From: Lachnospiraceae bacterium
Lineage (GTDB): Bacteria; Bacillota; Clostridia; Lachnospirales; Lachnospiraceae
NCBI GenBank assembly: GCA_017614155.1
Contig: JAGACK010000017.1
Coordinates: 62,001-126,000, forward strand
DNA: 64,000 nt
Direction: 5' to 3'
Made by a program: the position numbers and the translations under genes. Each line of letters begins with the position of its first letter. Position 1 is the stretch's first letter. This document shows positions 52,387 through 60,403 of the stretch, one piece after another. The notes below the pieces were generated by a model, which was not told the DNA's origin, did no database searches, and saw only the letters and a list, made by a program, of their open reading frames with translations.

Positions 52387-53280
52387 TCATTCTCCCTCTT
52401 CGTCCGCCTTTTCCTCATAGGAAAGCAGCCGAAGCTGTTTTTTCAGGCCCTTAAGCTGTGTCTCGAGCGAACAGTCAAAAATGCCTCCGCCCGTTTCAAT
52501 AAATGCTTCATTGGGCTGAAGCGTCCCATCCTCAACTATCTCAACATTCTCAGCGCCCGATATGCCGGAAAGCAGTTCTTTTTTCTGCATTGAGACAAAG
52601 CCGTAATCATCTTTCGATACATGGATCATCATACCCGATGATGCATCGATCAGTTTTAACGCAGACTGAATGAGATAACAGATCACATCCTTGTTTTCGC
52701 TGAGCGAAACATTAAAAATATGTTCATAAATATCCGTAAGAGTATCTATGAACATCGGCTCAAGTTTTTCTATATTCTCATAATACTGCTGCTCGAGGAG
52801 ATCTGCCTTTTCATTCAGCTCCTGCTTCATCGCCCCGACCTGGTCCATGCCTTCCCGGTAGCCGTCTTCATACCCGGATTTTTTTGCTTCCTCATATACC
52901 GACTGCCTGTTCGCCTCAGCTTCGGCAGCGGCATCCTCAACTATCTGCCGGGCCTGTTCTTTGGCATCTTCTATGATCTTCTCGGCCTCTTCGTTTATCT
53001 CTTCAAGCGTCGGACCCGGTGGCGGCGCCTGCACGGCGTTCGTATCGCCATCCTTAAACAGCAGCTCGACATTTTCGGCATCCAGCCCTTCAACAAAACC
53101 GGAACCGTCCGGCATGCCGTCCTCGCCGAGAGGAGTAAAGGCTGCAGCGGTAGCCATTTCCTGCTCCTGCTGTTTCTGAATGAGTTTTTCCACCCTTTGG
53201 GCCACCAGATCATTTGAATCGATGACCTTCTTTTTTTCGCTATCAGAGGTGACAAAAGCTCTTTTAAGTAAATTAGACAA
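52387..53280 (-). CDS. fliH: Flagellar export assembly protein FliH
   Basis: FliH forms the peripheral stalks that hold FliI. The 297-residue protein has a long disordered N-terminal part, a coiled coil with alanine-rich heptads (AEKIIEDAKEQARQIVEDAA) and a C-terminal domain with the VIC-YLIQSALKLIDASSG and IETGGGIFDCSLETQLKGL patterns of the FliH/HrpE family. It overlaps fliG by eight bases. Sequence identity in this family is low, so place between fliG and fliI adds support. Confidence 0.92.
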   Translation of the reverse strand: MSNLLKRAFVTSDSEKKKVIDSNDLVAQRVEKLIQKQQEQEMATAAAFTPLGEDGMPDGSGFVEGLDAENVELLFKDGDTNAVQAPPPGPTLEEINEEAEKIIEDAKEQARQIVEDAAAEAEANRQSVYEEAKKSGYEDGYREGMDQVGAMKQELNEKADLLEQQYYENIEKLEPMFIDTLTDIYEHIFNVSLSENKDVICYLIQSALKLIDASSGMMIHVSKDDYGFVSMQKKELLSGISGAENVEIVEDGTLQPNEAFIETGGGIFDCSLETQLKGLKKQLRLLSYEEKADEEGE

Positions 53281-54301
53281 CTATCTCGTCTCCTCCGCCT
53301 CTTGATATAACGATCTCCGCAGAATCTTCCAGCTTTCTGATGATATTTACGATCTTCTGCTGGGCTTCCTCTACATCCTTCATACGAACGGGTCCCATGA
53401 ATTCCATGTCTTCCTTTATCATCGCAGCCAGACGCTTGGAAAGGTTCTTGAATATGGCTGCCTGCACCTGCTCGTTTGCACCCTTTAGCGCCATGGCAAG
53501 GTCATTATTATCAACATCACGAAGCACTCTCTGTATAGCCCTGTCATCAAGCAGCAGAACATCCTCGAAAACGAACATCTTTTTCCTGATCTCGTCGGCA
53601 AGTTCCGGTTCGTCGACTTCCAGAGTTTCCATGATGTGCTTTTCCGTTCCACGATCCACGGTATTGAGTATCTCTACGATAGAATCCACACCGCCGATGA
53701 TGGTATAATCCTGATTGACAAGTGAAGAGATCTTTGATTCCAGCACCCTTTCAACCTCCTTTATGACATCCGGTGAGGTCCTGTCCATCATAGCTATCCT
53801 CTTTGCGACATCCGCCTGTTTGTCAGGAGGAAGCGCTCCGATGATCTGGGCTGCCTGAGAAGGTGACAGATATGAAAGAATAAGGGCTATAGTCTGCGGA
53901 TGCTCATCCTGTATGAAGTTTAAAAGCTGCGAAGCATCTGTTTTTCTGACAAACTCGAAAGGCTTGACCTGCAGTGACGCAGTAAGTCTCGAAATGACAT
54001 CGGTCGCCTTTTCTTCTCCAAGCGCCTGCTCCAGAAGTTCCTTCGCATAACCGATACCGCCCTCTGCGATATACTGCTGCGCAAGACATATCTGATAGAA
54101 TTCGTTCACCACCGCTTCCTTTATCTGCGGTGTTACGCTTCTGGTATTTGCGATCTCAAGAGTGAGTTCTTCTATCTCCTCTTCCTTGAGATGTTTGAAT
54201 ATCTTGCTGGACTTTTCTGGTCCCAGCGCTATGAGCAGCACTGCTGCTTTTTGTAATCCGCTTAAGCCCTCAGTTGCAGAAGGCGTTGCCGGTGCCGGCA
54301 T
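53273..54301 (-). CDS. fliG: Flagellar motor switch protein FliG
   Basis: FliG generates torque against MotA and sits on the MS ring. The 342-residue protein has the three armadillo-like domains: the N-terminal FliF-binding part (LQKAAVLLIALGPEKSSKI), the middle EHPQ motif (D132-EHPQTIAL) and the C-terminal charged torque helix (DDRAIQRVLRDVDNNDLAMALKG, with the R/D residues that contact MotA). Length is normal. It is four bases downstream of fliF. Confidence 0.97.
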   Translation of the reverse strand: MPAPATPSATEGLSGLQKAAVLLIALGPEKSSKIFKHLKEEEIEELTLEIANTRSVTPQIKEAVVNEFYQICLAQQYIAEGGIGYAKELLEQALGEEKATDVISRLTASLQVKPFEFVRKTDASQLLNFIQDEHPQTIALILSYLSPSQAAQIIGALPPDKQADVAKRIAMMDRTSPDVIKEVERVLESKISSLVNQDYTIIGGVDSIVEILNTVDRGTEKHIMETLEVDEPELADEIRKKMFVFEDVLLLDDRAIQRVLRDVDNNDLAMALKGANEQVQAAIFKNLSKRLAAMIKEDMEFMGPVRMKDVEEAQQKIVNIIRKLEDSAEIVISRGGGDEIVV

Positions 54302-54304
54302 ATT

Positions 54305-55918
54305 TTACCCCCAATCCTCTTGAAGCCAGTTGCGAAGAAGATTTGCAACAGCATCAGGATTCTCATCCACAAATTTTTCTATCAGCAGACTCACCTCTGA
54401 TTTGCCCTCGGCATCAATCTCTTCAAGTTCAGCCTCAGCCGTGCTCTGAAGAAGGCTGTCAAGCGAAAGCTCTTCCTGTTCCTCCGCAATCCGCTCTGCC
54501 CTCATGGATCTGATCACAACAAAGGCGAGAAGTCCCAGTATCAGAATGATGAGTATAATGAGCATATAATTTGAGGTCAGGAAGTTAGTCTTCTCACTCT
54601 CAACAAAAACAGGCTCATCGTATGCCACTATGCTTATCCTCGCTTCGGGAATGCCTGTGGCTTTGCTTACCATGCCATATATATCCTCATCTACCTCCTG
54701 CTTTTTCCTGTCACTGTTCGCAAGCCTGAATTCCTCAAAGGTGGTTCCGTCAAGCAGCCCCTGTGTGCGCAGGTCGTCTTCATTATAGATCACATAATGC
54801 AGCGCAGTGATGGCGATGGATGAGGCTTCCCTGTTGATCACTCCGCCGGCAGTCTGGGTATCCGTGATAGTCTCGTTCGGAAGATAATCATTGCTTTCCT
54901 CATCTGTCTGTGTGCTCGAATATGCACTGTCCTGATACTCGTAGGTAACCTCACCGTTCGTATCGGTACCGGGTATGTCACCGTTGCTGTTTGTCGCAGT
55001 CTGGGAATAAGTATCCCTGTGAGAAAGGACACCCTGATCCTGGCCTTCAGCCGGGGTATAGGTGTGCTCTGTCTTTTTTATTATATCCCAGTTCAGATCA
55101 AGGTTCGGGACAACCTGTACATTGTCATATATCTTTGCTCCGACAAGCGCCTCCCTTATCTCTCCGCGGACCAGCGCATCATATTTTGCCTCATAGGAAA
55201 GCCTGCTGCTTGCATTTCCCGCAAGACTAGCATTGTCCTCTCCCGAATAGAGCATGTTTCCGTCGGAATCCATTATGACGATATTCTGCGTAGTGTCATT
55301 TCCTATGGATGTTGCTATAAACCTCGCAAGACCGGCCGCCTGGTCCTCATCGATGGAATTTGCCTCCCTCAGTGTCAGCATGACACTTGCATAGGATTCC
55401 TTTTCCTTTGCAAGAAGCGTTCCGTCATTTTCCGGGATGCTCAAAGTCACGGTTGCGGATTTGATATTCTCCTGACCCTCAAGGCTCTCAGCTATATACT
55501 GCTGCAGATAAACCTTGTATCTTTTCTGCTTGTCAGACTCTGTCGTTGAAAAGCCGCCCGTGAAAACGCTTTCGACATCGGCCCCGACTGTAGGGATATC
55601 ATTTGCCCCCAGAAGTATGTTGGCATCTGAATACTGTTCCTTGAGGACCGAGATCGTCAGCCCGTCCTTTGATGTGATATATGTGATACCATTCTCATCC
55701 AGGAGGTTCTGTACCTCTGATGTCTGCTTTGTACTGTCGCTGACTATGAGGGTTTCATACTCCGGCTGTGAAATAATGGTAACGACAATAACAACGGCCA
55801 CTATAACGGCCGCCGTTACCGAAATGATCAATGTCTTCTGTCGGGCGCTGAATTTCGCCCACCACTCAAGGATCTTTTCCCAGAGTGTCCGAAGTCTCTG
55901 CAAAATACGTTCGAGCAT
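54305..55918 (-). CDS. fliF: Flagellar MS-ring protein FliF
   Basis: FliF forms the membrane ring that nucleates the flagellum. The 537-residue protein has an N-terminal membrane helix (about residues 30-48), two ring-building motifs (YETLIVSD onward and the VVPNLDLNWD region), a second membrane helix near residues 440-460 and a C-terminal FliG-binding tail. A small ACAGC/GCTGT hairpin lies in the 58-base gap between fliE and fliF. Length fits. Confidence 0.95.
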   Translation of the reverse strand: MLERILQRLRTLWEKILEWWAKFSARQKTLIISVTAAVIVAVVIVVTIISQPEYETLIVSDSTKQTSEVQNLLDENGITYITSKDGLTISVLKEQYSDANILLGANDIPTVGADVESVFTGGFSTTESDKQKRYKVYLQQYIAESLEGQENIKSATVTLSIPENDGTLLAKEKESYASVMLTLREANSIDEDQAAGLARFIATSIGNDTTQNIVIMDSDGNMLYSGEDNASLAGNASSRLSYEAKYDALVRGEIREALVGAKIYDNVQVVPNLDLNWDIIKKTEHTYTPAEGQDQGVLSHRDTYSQTATNSNGDIPGTDTNGEVTYEYQDSAYSSTQTDEESNDYLPNETITDTQTAGGVINREASSIAITALHYVIYNEDDLRTQGLLDGTTFEEFRLANSDRKKQEVDEDIYGMVSKATGIPEARISIVAYDEPVFVESEKTNFLTSNYMLIILIILILGLLAFVVIRSMRAERIAEEQEELSLDSLLQSTAEAELEEIDAEGKSEVSLLIEKFVDENPDAVANLLRNWLQEDWG

Positions 55919-55976
55919 TTTTATTCCTCATATTTTTCAACTGATAAACGAATTGCAGCACAGCAAAAGCTGTTAA

Positions 55977-56291
55977 TCAGATCTGCATCTGCATTATCTC
56001 CTTGTAGGCCTCAAGGAACCTGTCACGAAGAGCAACGGTATACTGAAGCGAAGTCTGGGCCTTTGCCTGTGCCACCGCAAGATCATGCGTATTCTCGGTA
56101 AGCCCCAGCGCAAACTTTATCTCTTCATTTTCCTGATCCTGCAGATATCCGTTTGTTTCGTTTATCTGATTTTTTGCCGCATCAAGGAATACATTAAAAT
56201 TCTTTTCGTCTGATATGGTCGCGGTCGATGAGTTTCTGGCCGCGCCTTTGACAGCATCCGATGTCAGATTATAAAAAGAAGTGATATCCAT
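55977..56291 (-). CDS. fliE: Flagellar hook-basal body protein FliE
   Basis: FliE is the small junction protein between MS ring and rod. The 104-residue protein ends with the conserved LAVAQAKAQTSLQYTVALRDRFLEAYKEIMQMQI stretch (QTSLQYTVALRDR and EIMQMQI are diagnostic). It lies 15 bases after flgC and before fliF, the invariant order. Confidence 0.94.
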   Translation of the reverse strand: MDITSFYNLTSDAVKGAARNSSTATISDEKNFNVFLDAAKNQINETNGYLQDQENEEIKFALGLTENTHDLAVAQAKAQTSLQYTVALRDRFLEAYKEIMQMQI

Positions 56292-56306
56292 CTAATATCT
56301 CCTTTA

Positions 56307-56765
56307 TCATCCTTTTCCGACTTCAAGGCCTTTGAGTGCTATCTGCTTGCTGGTATTGAAGGCTGTCGCATTCGCCTCGTACGCACGGCTTGCATCGATC
56401 AGGTTGGTCATCTCGGTAACAATATCCACATTGGGATACCATACATAACCATTCTCATCAGCATCGGGATGCGAGGGATCGTAGACCATCTTCATCTCGT
56501 TGGTCACATCATGATAAACACCGCCGACCTTTACGCCTGAACCCACGAATCTGTTGTACTTGCTCTGCGTAGAGGCAAGCATGCTCGAAAAAGAAGCGAC
56601 AGGATTCTGCCTTTCCCTGAAGGTGACAACCTTTCTGACATAGGGGGTTCCGTCCTCGGTACGGGTTGTTTCGGAATTTGCTACATTTTCCGCTATGACA
56701 TCCATCCTGAAACGTTCTGCAGTCAGTCCGGATGCGTTTATGCTGAAGCTGTTAAATATTCCCAT
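56307..56765 (-). CDS. flgC: Flagellar rod protein FlgC
   Basis: FlgC is a proximal rod protein. The 152-residue protein has the N-terminal rod motif (FSINASGLTAERFRMDVIAENVANSETT; core AENVANSET) and the C-terminal VTEMTNLIDASRAYEANATAFNTSK, both diagnostic. GGAGGG lies upstream of the ATG. It is 15 bases after flgB. Confidence 0.96.
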   Translation of the reverse strand: MGIFNSFSINASGLTAERFRMDVIAENVANSETTRTEDGTPYVRKVVTFRERQNPVASFSSMLASTQSKYNRFVGSGVKVGGVYHDVTNEMKMVYDPSHPDADENGYVWYPNVDIVTEMTNLIDASRAYEANATAFNTSKQIALKGLEVGKG

Positions 56766-56780
56766 TTAATCACCCTCCTT

Positions 56781-57170
56781 TTACTTGAGCACTGACTTGA
56801 TATTGGTAAACTCCGCATCCATGCTCTGGGTCAGTCCATCGTAAACCAGCTGGTTTGCCGCCATCTGGACATTTTCCGTATCTATATCCACATTGTTTCC
56901 GTCAAGCCTGTACGAATAGCCCTCGCTGTCCGTGAATACCGTTCCTTTGAGTCTGGACATCTTCAGGGAATCTATCTTCTGATCCAACGGTTTGAACTTT
57001 GAGTTCTTCAGCGCTCTCTGAAGATTTTCAGCAAACGATACATCCTGTCTTTTGTAATGGGGTGTATCAACATTTGCTATATTGTTCGCTATTGTTTTGT
57101 TTCGAAGCTCCGCAGCATCCGCCGCTTTGTCCAGCACATCGATGTAGTTGTAAATACCGGAATTGACCAT
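56781..57170 (-). CDS. flgB: Flagellar rod protein FlgB
   Basis: FlgB is the first rod protein and heads the operon. The 129-residue protein has the rod motif (RNKTIANNIANVDTPHYKRQDVSF; core ANNIANVDTP) and the C-terminal VYDGLTQSMDAEFTNIKSV. The start at 57170 (MVNSGIYNY) is chosen because GTGGAGG lies five bases upstream; a GTG four codons earlier would overlap that site. It has a good promoter and a 5' leader hairpin. Confidence 0.95.
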   Translation of the reverse strand: MVNSGIYNYIDVLDKAADAAELRNKTIANNIANVDTPHYKRQDVSFAENLQRALKNSKFKPLDQKIDSLKMSRLKGTVFTDSEGYSYRLDGNNVDIDTENVQMAANQLVYDGLTQSMDAEFTNIKSVLK

Positions 57171-57188
57171 CTGCACCTCCACGTTCCG

Positions 57189-57208
57189 TATGTCCCCAAA
57201 AGGACATA
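57189..57208 (-). promoter_or_regulatory. Hairpin at the 5' end of the flgB leader
   Basis: On the minus strand TATGTCC and GGACATA form a seven-pair stem with a six-base TTTTGG loop, beginning within a few bases of the expected transcription start. It may protect the mRNA 5' end. No T-run follows, so it is not a terminator. Confidence 0.5.
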
Positions 57209-57211
57209 ACC

Positions 57212-57239
57212 ATTATAATTCCTCAAACCCAAAAGTCAA
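57212..57239 (-). promoter_or_regulatory. Promoter of the flgB operon (sigma-A type)
   Basis: On the minus strand TTGACT (57234-57239) is followed after 16 bases by TATAAT (57212-57217). Transcription would begin near 57205, about 35 bases ahead of the flgB start. Paired box motifs lie directly upstream of the -35 box. Confidence 0.8.
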
Positions 57240-57243
57240 TAAA

Positions 57244-57290
57244 ACACACTATACTTGTATCTGATACTTTTTCGCCCCAATATCTTGTGG
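57244..57290. promoter_or_regulatory. Paired NrdR-box-like motifs upstream of the flgB promoter
   Basis: On the minus strand CCACAAGATATTGGGG (57275-57290) fits the NrdR consensus acaCwAtATaTwGtgt at most positions, and a second, degenerate copy with ACAAGTATAGTGTG lies with its centre 31 bases away at about 57251. The pair lies just upstream of the -35 box. CCACAAGATA is also found in the same position before flbD. Binding by NrdR is a similarity call only. Confidence 0.35.
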
Positions 57291-57329
57291 CTACATAAAA
57301 ATAATATGTCAATAAATTATGAATACAAA

Positions 57330-57361
57330 AAAGGGACTTTATCAAACGGTAAAATCCCTTT
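57330..57361 (-). terminator. Terminator after codY
   Basis: On the minus strand AAAGGGATTTTA (approximately 57350-57361) pairs with TAAAGTCCCTTT (57330-57341 region), with one G:U, around an eight-base loop, and a T-run (57327-57332) follows. It separates codY transcripts from the flgB promoter. Confidence 0.85.
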
Positions 57362-57402
57362 TATTCCAATCCGATGTCCGTTTCGGAAATATGAAACCCG
57401 CT

Positions 57403-58185
57403 TTACACGGTTTTATGTTTTAATTCCTCTATCTCCACATACACCTGAGGGTTAAGTACCCTGATGTATGTTCCTTTCATTCCCGAAGATCTGGCTTCTA
57501 TGATTCCTGCGCTTTCAAACTTGCGAAGAGCGTTCACTATGACAGACCTGGTGATATTTGACTGATCCGCTATCCTGGACGCGACAACTATGCCTTCGCA
57601 GCCTCCCAGTTCATCAAACACCCTTATTACCGCTTCCTTTTCCGAATACGAGAGTGCCGAAAGGGCTCCTTCTATCGCGAGGCTCATGCGGTTTTCCATC
57701 TCATCCTCTTCCCTCACGGACCTGAGCATTTCGAGGCTTACAACAGTCGCGCCATACTCACAGAGGATTATATCTTCTATCGTGAAATCGTCCCCACACC
57801 TGTAAAAGAACAGTGTGCCAAGCCTGTTACCGCCGATATCAATCGGTGTGATTAAAGCCTTGTAGCGTTCTGCCTTTTCCTCTTCAAAACCCAGGGTCTC
57901 AAGATTCACATTTTCCTTGGTCGAAAGGATACCGAGCAACCTCTCGTTCTGCACCTCGTTTATAAAATCCCCTCTCGATGTTCCGAAGATGGGCCTTTCC
58001 CTTTCCTCATCGGCACCGAGTCCGAGTCCGAGAACCTTGCCTTTTTTTGACAGACATATGACATTCGAGGAAAGGATATCCTTCATTACAACGCACATGT
58101 CGTCAAATACTACCTTGCTTTTCTTATTATTGTGAAGAAGCTTATTTATCTTTCTTGTCTTGTCTAAAAGTTCAATATTGCCCAA
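57403..58185 (-). CDS. codY: GTP- and branched-chain amino acid-sensing repressor CodY
   Basis: CodY represses nitrogen, amino-acid and motility genes when GTP and branched-chain amino acids are high. The 260-residue protein has the N-terminal GAF domain (LLDKTRKINKLL opening) and the very conserved C-terminal winged helix (SNITRSVIVNALRKFESAG, RSSGMKGTYIRVLN). The start is a TTG at 58185; no ATG lies upstream, and no good ribosome-binding site is seen, both unusual. It lies upstream of flgB, as in Bacillus, where CodY directly represses the flagellar operon. Confidence 0.95.
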   Translation of the reverse strand: MGNIELLDKTRKINKLLHNNKKSKVVFDDMCVVMKDILSSNVICLSKKGKVLGLGLGADEERERPIFGTSRGDFINEVQNERLLGILSTKENVNLETLGFEEEKAERYKALITPIDIGGNRLGTLFFYRCGDDFTIEDIILCEYGATVVSLEMLRSVREEDEMENRMSLAIEGALSALSYSEKEAVIRVFDELGGCEGIVVASRIADQSNITRSVIVNALRKFESAGIIEARSSGMKGTYIRVLNPQVYVEIEELKHKTV

Positions 58186-58215
58186 AACACAAAACCCGCT
58201 TATTATTTTGCTACA

Positions 58216-58244
58216 ATTCTAACACAATTCCCGGAATTGTACAA
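58216..58244 (-). promoter_or_regulatory. codY promoter with a 17-base dyad between its -35 and -10 boxes
   Basis: On the minus strand TTGTAC (58239-58244) is followed after 17 bases by TAGAAT (58216-58221). The spacer is nearly filled by a perfect dyad ACAATTCC-G-GGAATTGT (58224-58240), and a further half-site ACAATTC overlaps the -10 box. The dyad resembles the CodY box AATTTTCnGAAAATT only partly. Such a position suggests repression, probably autoregulation. Confidence 0.75.
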
Positions 58245-58248
58245 GCAA

Positions 58249-60315
58249 TTAACTTTGTGTTTCCTTTCTGACTGAGTGCTTGCATTCCTCATTCGAACAG
58301 ACAAGATGTGCCCCTCTTTCAACCATCATGCTTCCGCACTTTTCACACTTCACATTCGAAGGCCTTGCCCAGCTTAAAAAATCGCAATCCGGGAACCCAA
58401 GACATCCGTAATACCTGCGGCCTTTTTTGGACATCTTCATAACAACATCCCTGCCGCATTTGGGACAGTTCACACCTATCGGTTCATAATACGGTTTTGT
58501 ATTCTGGCAGTCGGGGAAACCCGGGCATGCAAGGAACTTGCCGTGGGGCCCATACTTTATTACCATGTTCCGACCGCATTTTTCACATATTATATCGGTT
58601 TCTTCATCGGAAATCTTAACCTCTTCTATCTCTTTTTCCGCCTTTTTTATGGCTTCCTCAAGATCCGGATAGAAGTTTTCTATGACACTCTTCCACTTTA
58701 CCTTTCCATCCTCAACTTCATCGAGAAGCGATTCCATGGTGGCTGTGAATTTTGCATCTACTATCTCAGGGAATGCATCCTTCATTATATTGTTTACCGC
58801 ATTTCCCATCTCTGTCACATAAAGGTTCTTTGCCTCTTTTGTTATATATCTCCTGGCAAGGAGCGTCGTGATCGTAGGCGCATAGGTACTGGGACGCCCT
58901 ATGCCCTGCTCCTCTAAGGCCCTGACAAGCGTGGCCTCGGTATAGTGCGCGGGCGGCTGGGTAAAATGCTGCTTCGGATCTATCGATGAAAGCGTCAGAA
59001 TGCTCTTTTCGCTCAGATTGTTTGAAAGGACATTTGTTTCCTTTTCCTCGTCATCAGAAGGTTTGTACACGCTCAAAAAGCCGTCAAACTTGAGTTTTGA
59101 CGCGCTGACGGTAAAAATATATCTGTCTGATGCGGATATCTTCACATTAGTCGTATCATATACAGCATTAGACATCCTGCTTGACACAAATCTTTTCCAT
59201 ATAAGCTGGTAAAGCCTGTACTGGTCATTGGAAAAGGAGGATTTTAAGGATGCGGGAGTATGGGTTATATCCGTCGGCCTGATAGCCTCATGCGCATCCT
59301 GAACATTCCTGCCTTCATTGTTCTTTACGGCTTTGTCTTCACCCAGATACTCCTGACCGTATTCCGCAGCTATATAATCCTTCGCTGCCGCCTTGGCCTC
59401 ATCCGAGACTCTGGTCGAATCGGTACGCAGATACGAAATATGACCGTCCTCATAGAGCTGCTGGGCAACCCTCATGGTTTTCTGCGTCGAAAAATTCAGC
59501 ACTTTGCTCGCTTCCTGCTGCAAGGTGCTTGTCGTGAAGGGAAGCGGACTTTTTCTGATCCTTTCTCCCTTCTTTATTTCTTTTACGGAAAAAGACGCCT
59601 TTTCACAAAACTTCCTTATCTCTTCTGCTTTATTTTTATCCTTAATCTCGATCTTTCCGTCCGTATCCCCGTAGAACCTGATCTCAAGCGGTTTTTTCTC
59701 TCCCTTAACATCGATAACCGCATCTATTGTCCAGTATTCATCAGGTATGAACGCCTCTATCTCATCTTCCCGGTCACATATGATGCGCAATGCAACAGAC
59801 TGCACTCTTCCGGCAGAAAGGCCTCTTTTAATCTTTGCCCACAGAAGCGGCGATATATTATAGCCCACCATCCTGTCCAAAACCCTTCTTGCCTGCTGGG
59901 CATCGACCAGATCCATGTTCAGTTCCTTGGGTTCCTTCAAGGATTTTTTTATAGCGCTTTTTGTGATCTCATTGAAGGTTATACGTTTCACATTCTTGTC
60001 AGTCTGCCCGGGTTCAAGCTTCAGCGCCGTTAAAAGATGCCAGGAAATCGCCTCTCCCTCACGATCAGGGTCGGTTGCAAGATATATTGTATCTGCTTTC
60101 TTAACCTGCTTCCTTAGGGATGCGAGAAGATCGCCCTTTCCCCTTATGGTTATGTACTTCGGTTCAAAGTCATTTTCGACATCAACCCCCAGCTGTGATT
60201 TTGGCAGGTCCCTGACATGCCCCATGGATGCACTGACTTCATAATTGCTCCCCAGATATTTTCTGATGGTCTTCACCTTTGCAGGAGACTCTACTATTAC
60301 CAGATTCTTTGCCAT
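58249..60315 (-). CDS. topA: DNA topoisomerase I
   Basis: TopA relaxes negative supercoils. The 688-residue protein has the TOPRIM acidic motif (TDPDREGEAISWH), the active-site tyrosine Y295 in GHISYLRTDSTRVSD, and three C-terminal zinc-ribbon motifs with four cysteines each (CEKCGRNMV... CPGFPDC; CPKCGRDVV... CLGFPDC; CEKCGSMMV... CSNEEC). Length is normal for Bacillota. It has its own promoter after dprA and is followed by codY after 63 bases with no terminator. Confidence 0.97.
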   Translation of the reverse strand: MAKNLVIVESPAKVKTIRKYLGSNYEVSASMGHVRDLPKSQLGVDVENDFEPKYITIRGKGDLLASLRKQVKKADTIYLATDPDREGEAISWHLLTALKLEPGQTDKNVKRITFNEITKSAIKKSLKEPKELNMDLVDAQQARRVLDRMVGYNISPLLWAKIKRGLSAGRVQSVALRIICDREDEIEAFIPDEYWTIDAVIDVKGEKKPLEIRFYGDTDGKIEIKDKNKAEEIRKFCEKASFSVKEIKKGERIRKSPLPFTTSTLQQEASKVLNFSTQKTMRVAQQLYEDGHISYLRTDSTRVSDEAKAAAKDYIAAEYGQEYLGEDKAVKNNEGRNVQDAHEAIRPTDITHTPASLKSSFSNDQYRLYQLIWKRFVSSRMSNAVYDTTNVKISASDRYIFTVSASKLKFDGFLSVYKPSDDEEKETNVLSNNLSEKSILTLSSIDPKQHFTQPPAHYTEATLVRALEEQGIGRPSTYAPTITTLLARRYITKEAKNLYVTEMGNAVNNIMKDAFPEIVDAKFTATMESLLDEVEDGKVKWKSVIENFYPDLEEAIKKAEKEIEEVKISDEETDIICEKCGRNMVIKYGPHGKFLACPGFPDCQNTKPYYEPIGVNCPKCGRDVVMKMSKKGRRYYGCLGFPDCDFLSWARPSNVKCEKCGSMMVERGAHLVCSNEECKHSVRKETQS

Positions 60316-60365
60316 TGAATGATTACTTCCTTATATTATTTGTTTCGGTTTTTTGAACGTTTGAT

Positions 60366-60394
60366 ACTATACACTACTTTTTTTATATCGACAA
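60366..60394 (-). promoter_or_regulatory. topA promoter (sigma-A type)
   Basis: On the minus strand TTGTCG (60389-60394) is followed after 17 bases by TATAGT (60366-60371), preceded by TG. Transcription would start about 50 bases ahead of the topA ATG. It lies just past the dprA stop codon. Confidence 0.6.
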
Positions 60395-60403
60395 GTCATG
60401 AAA

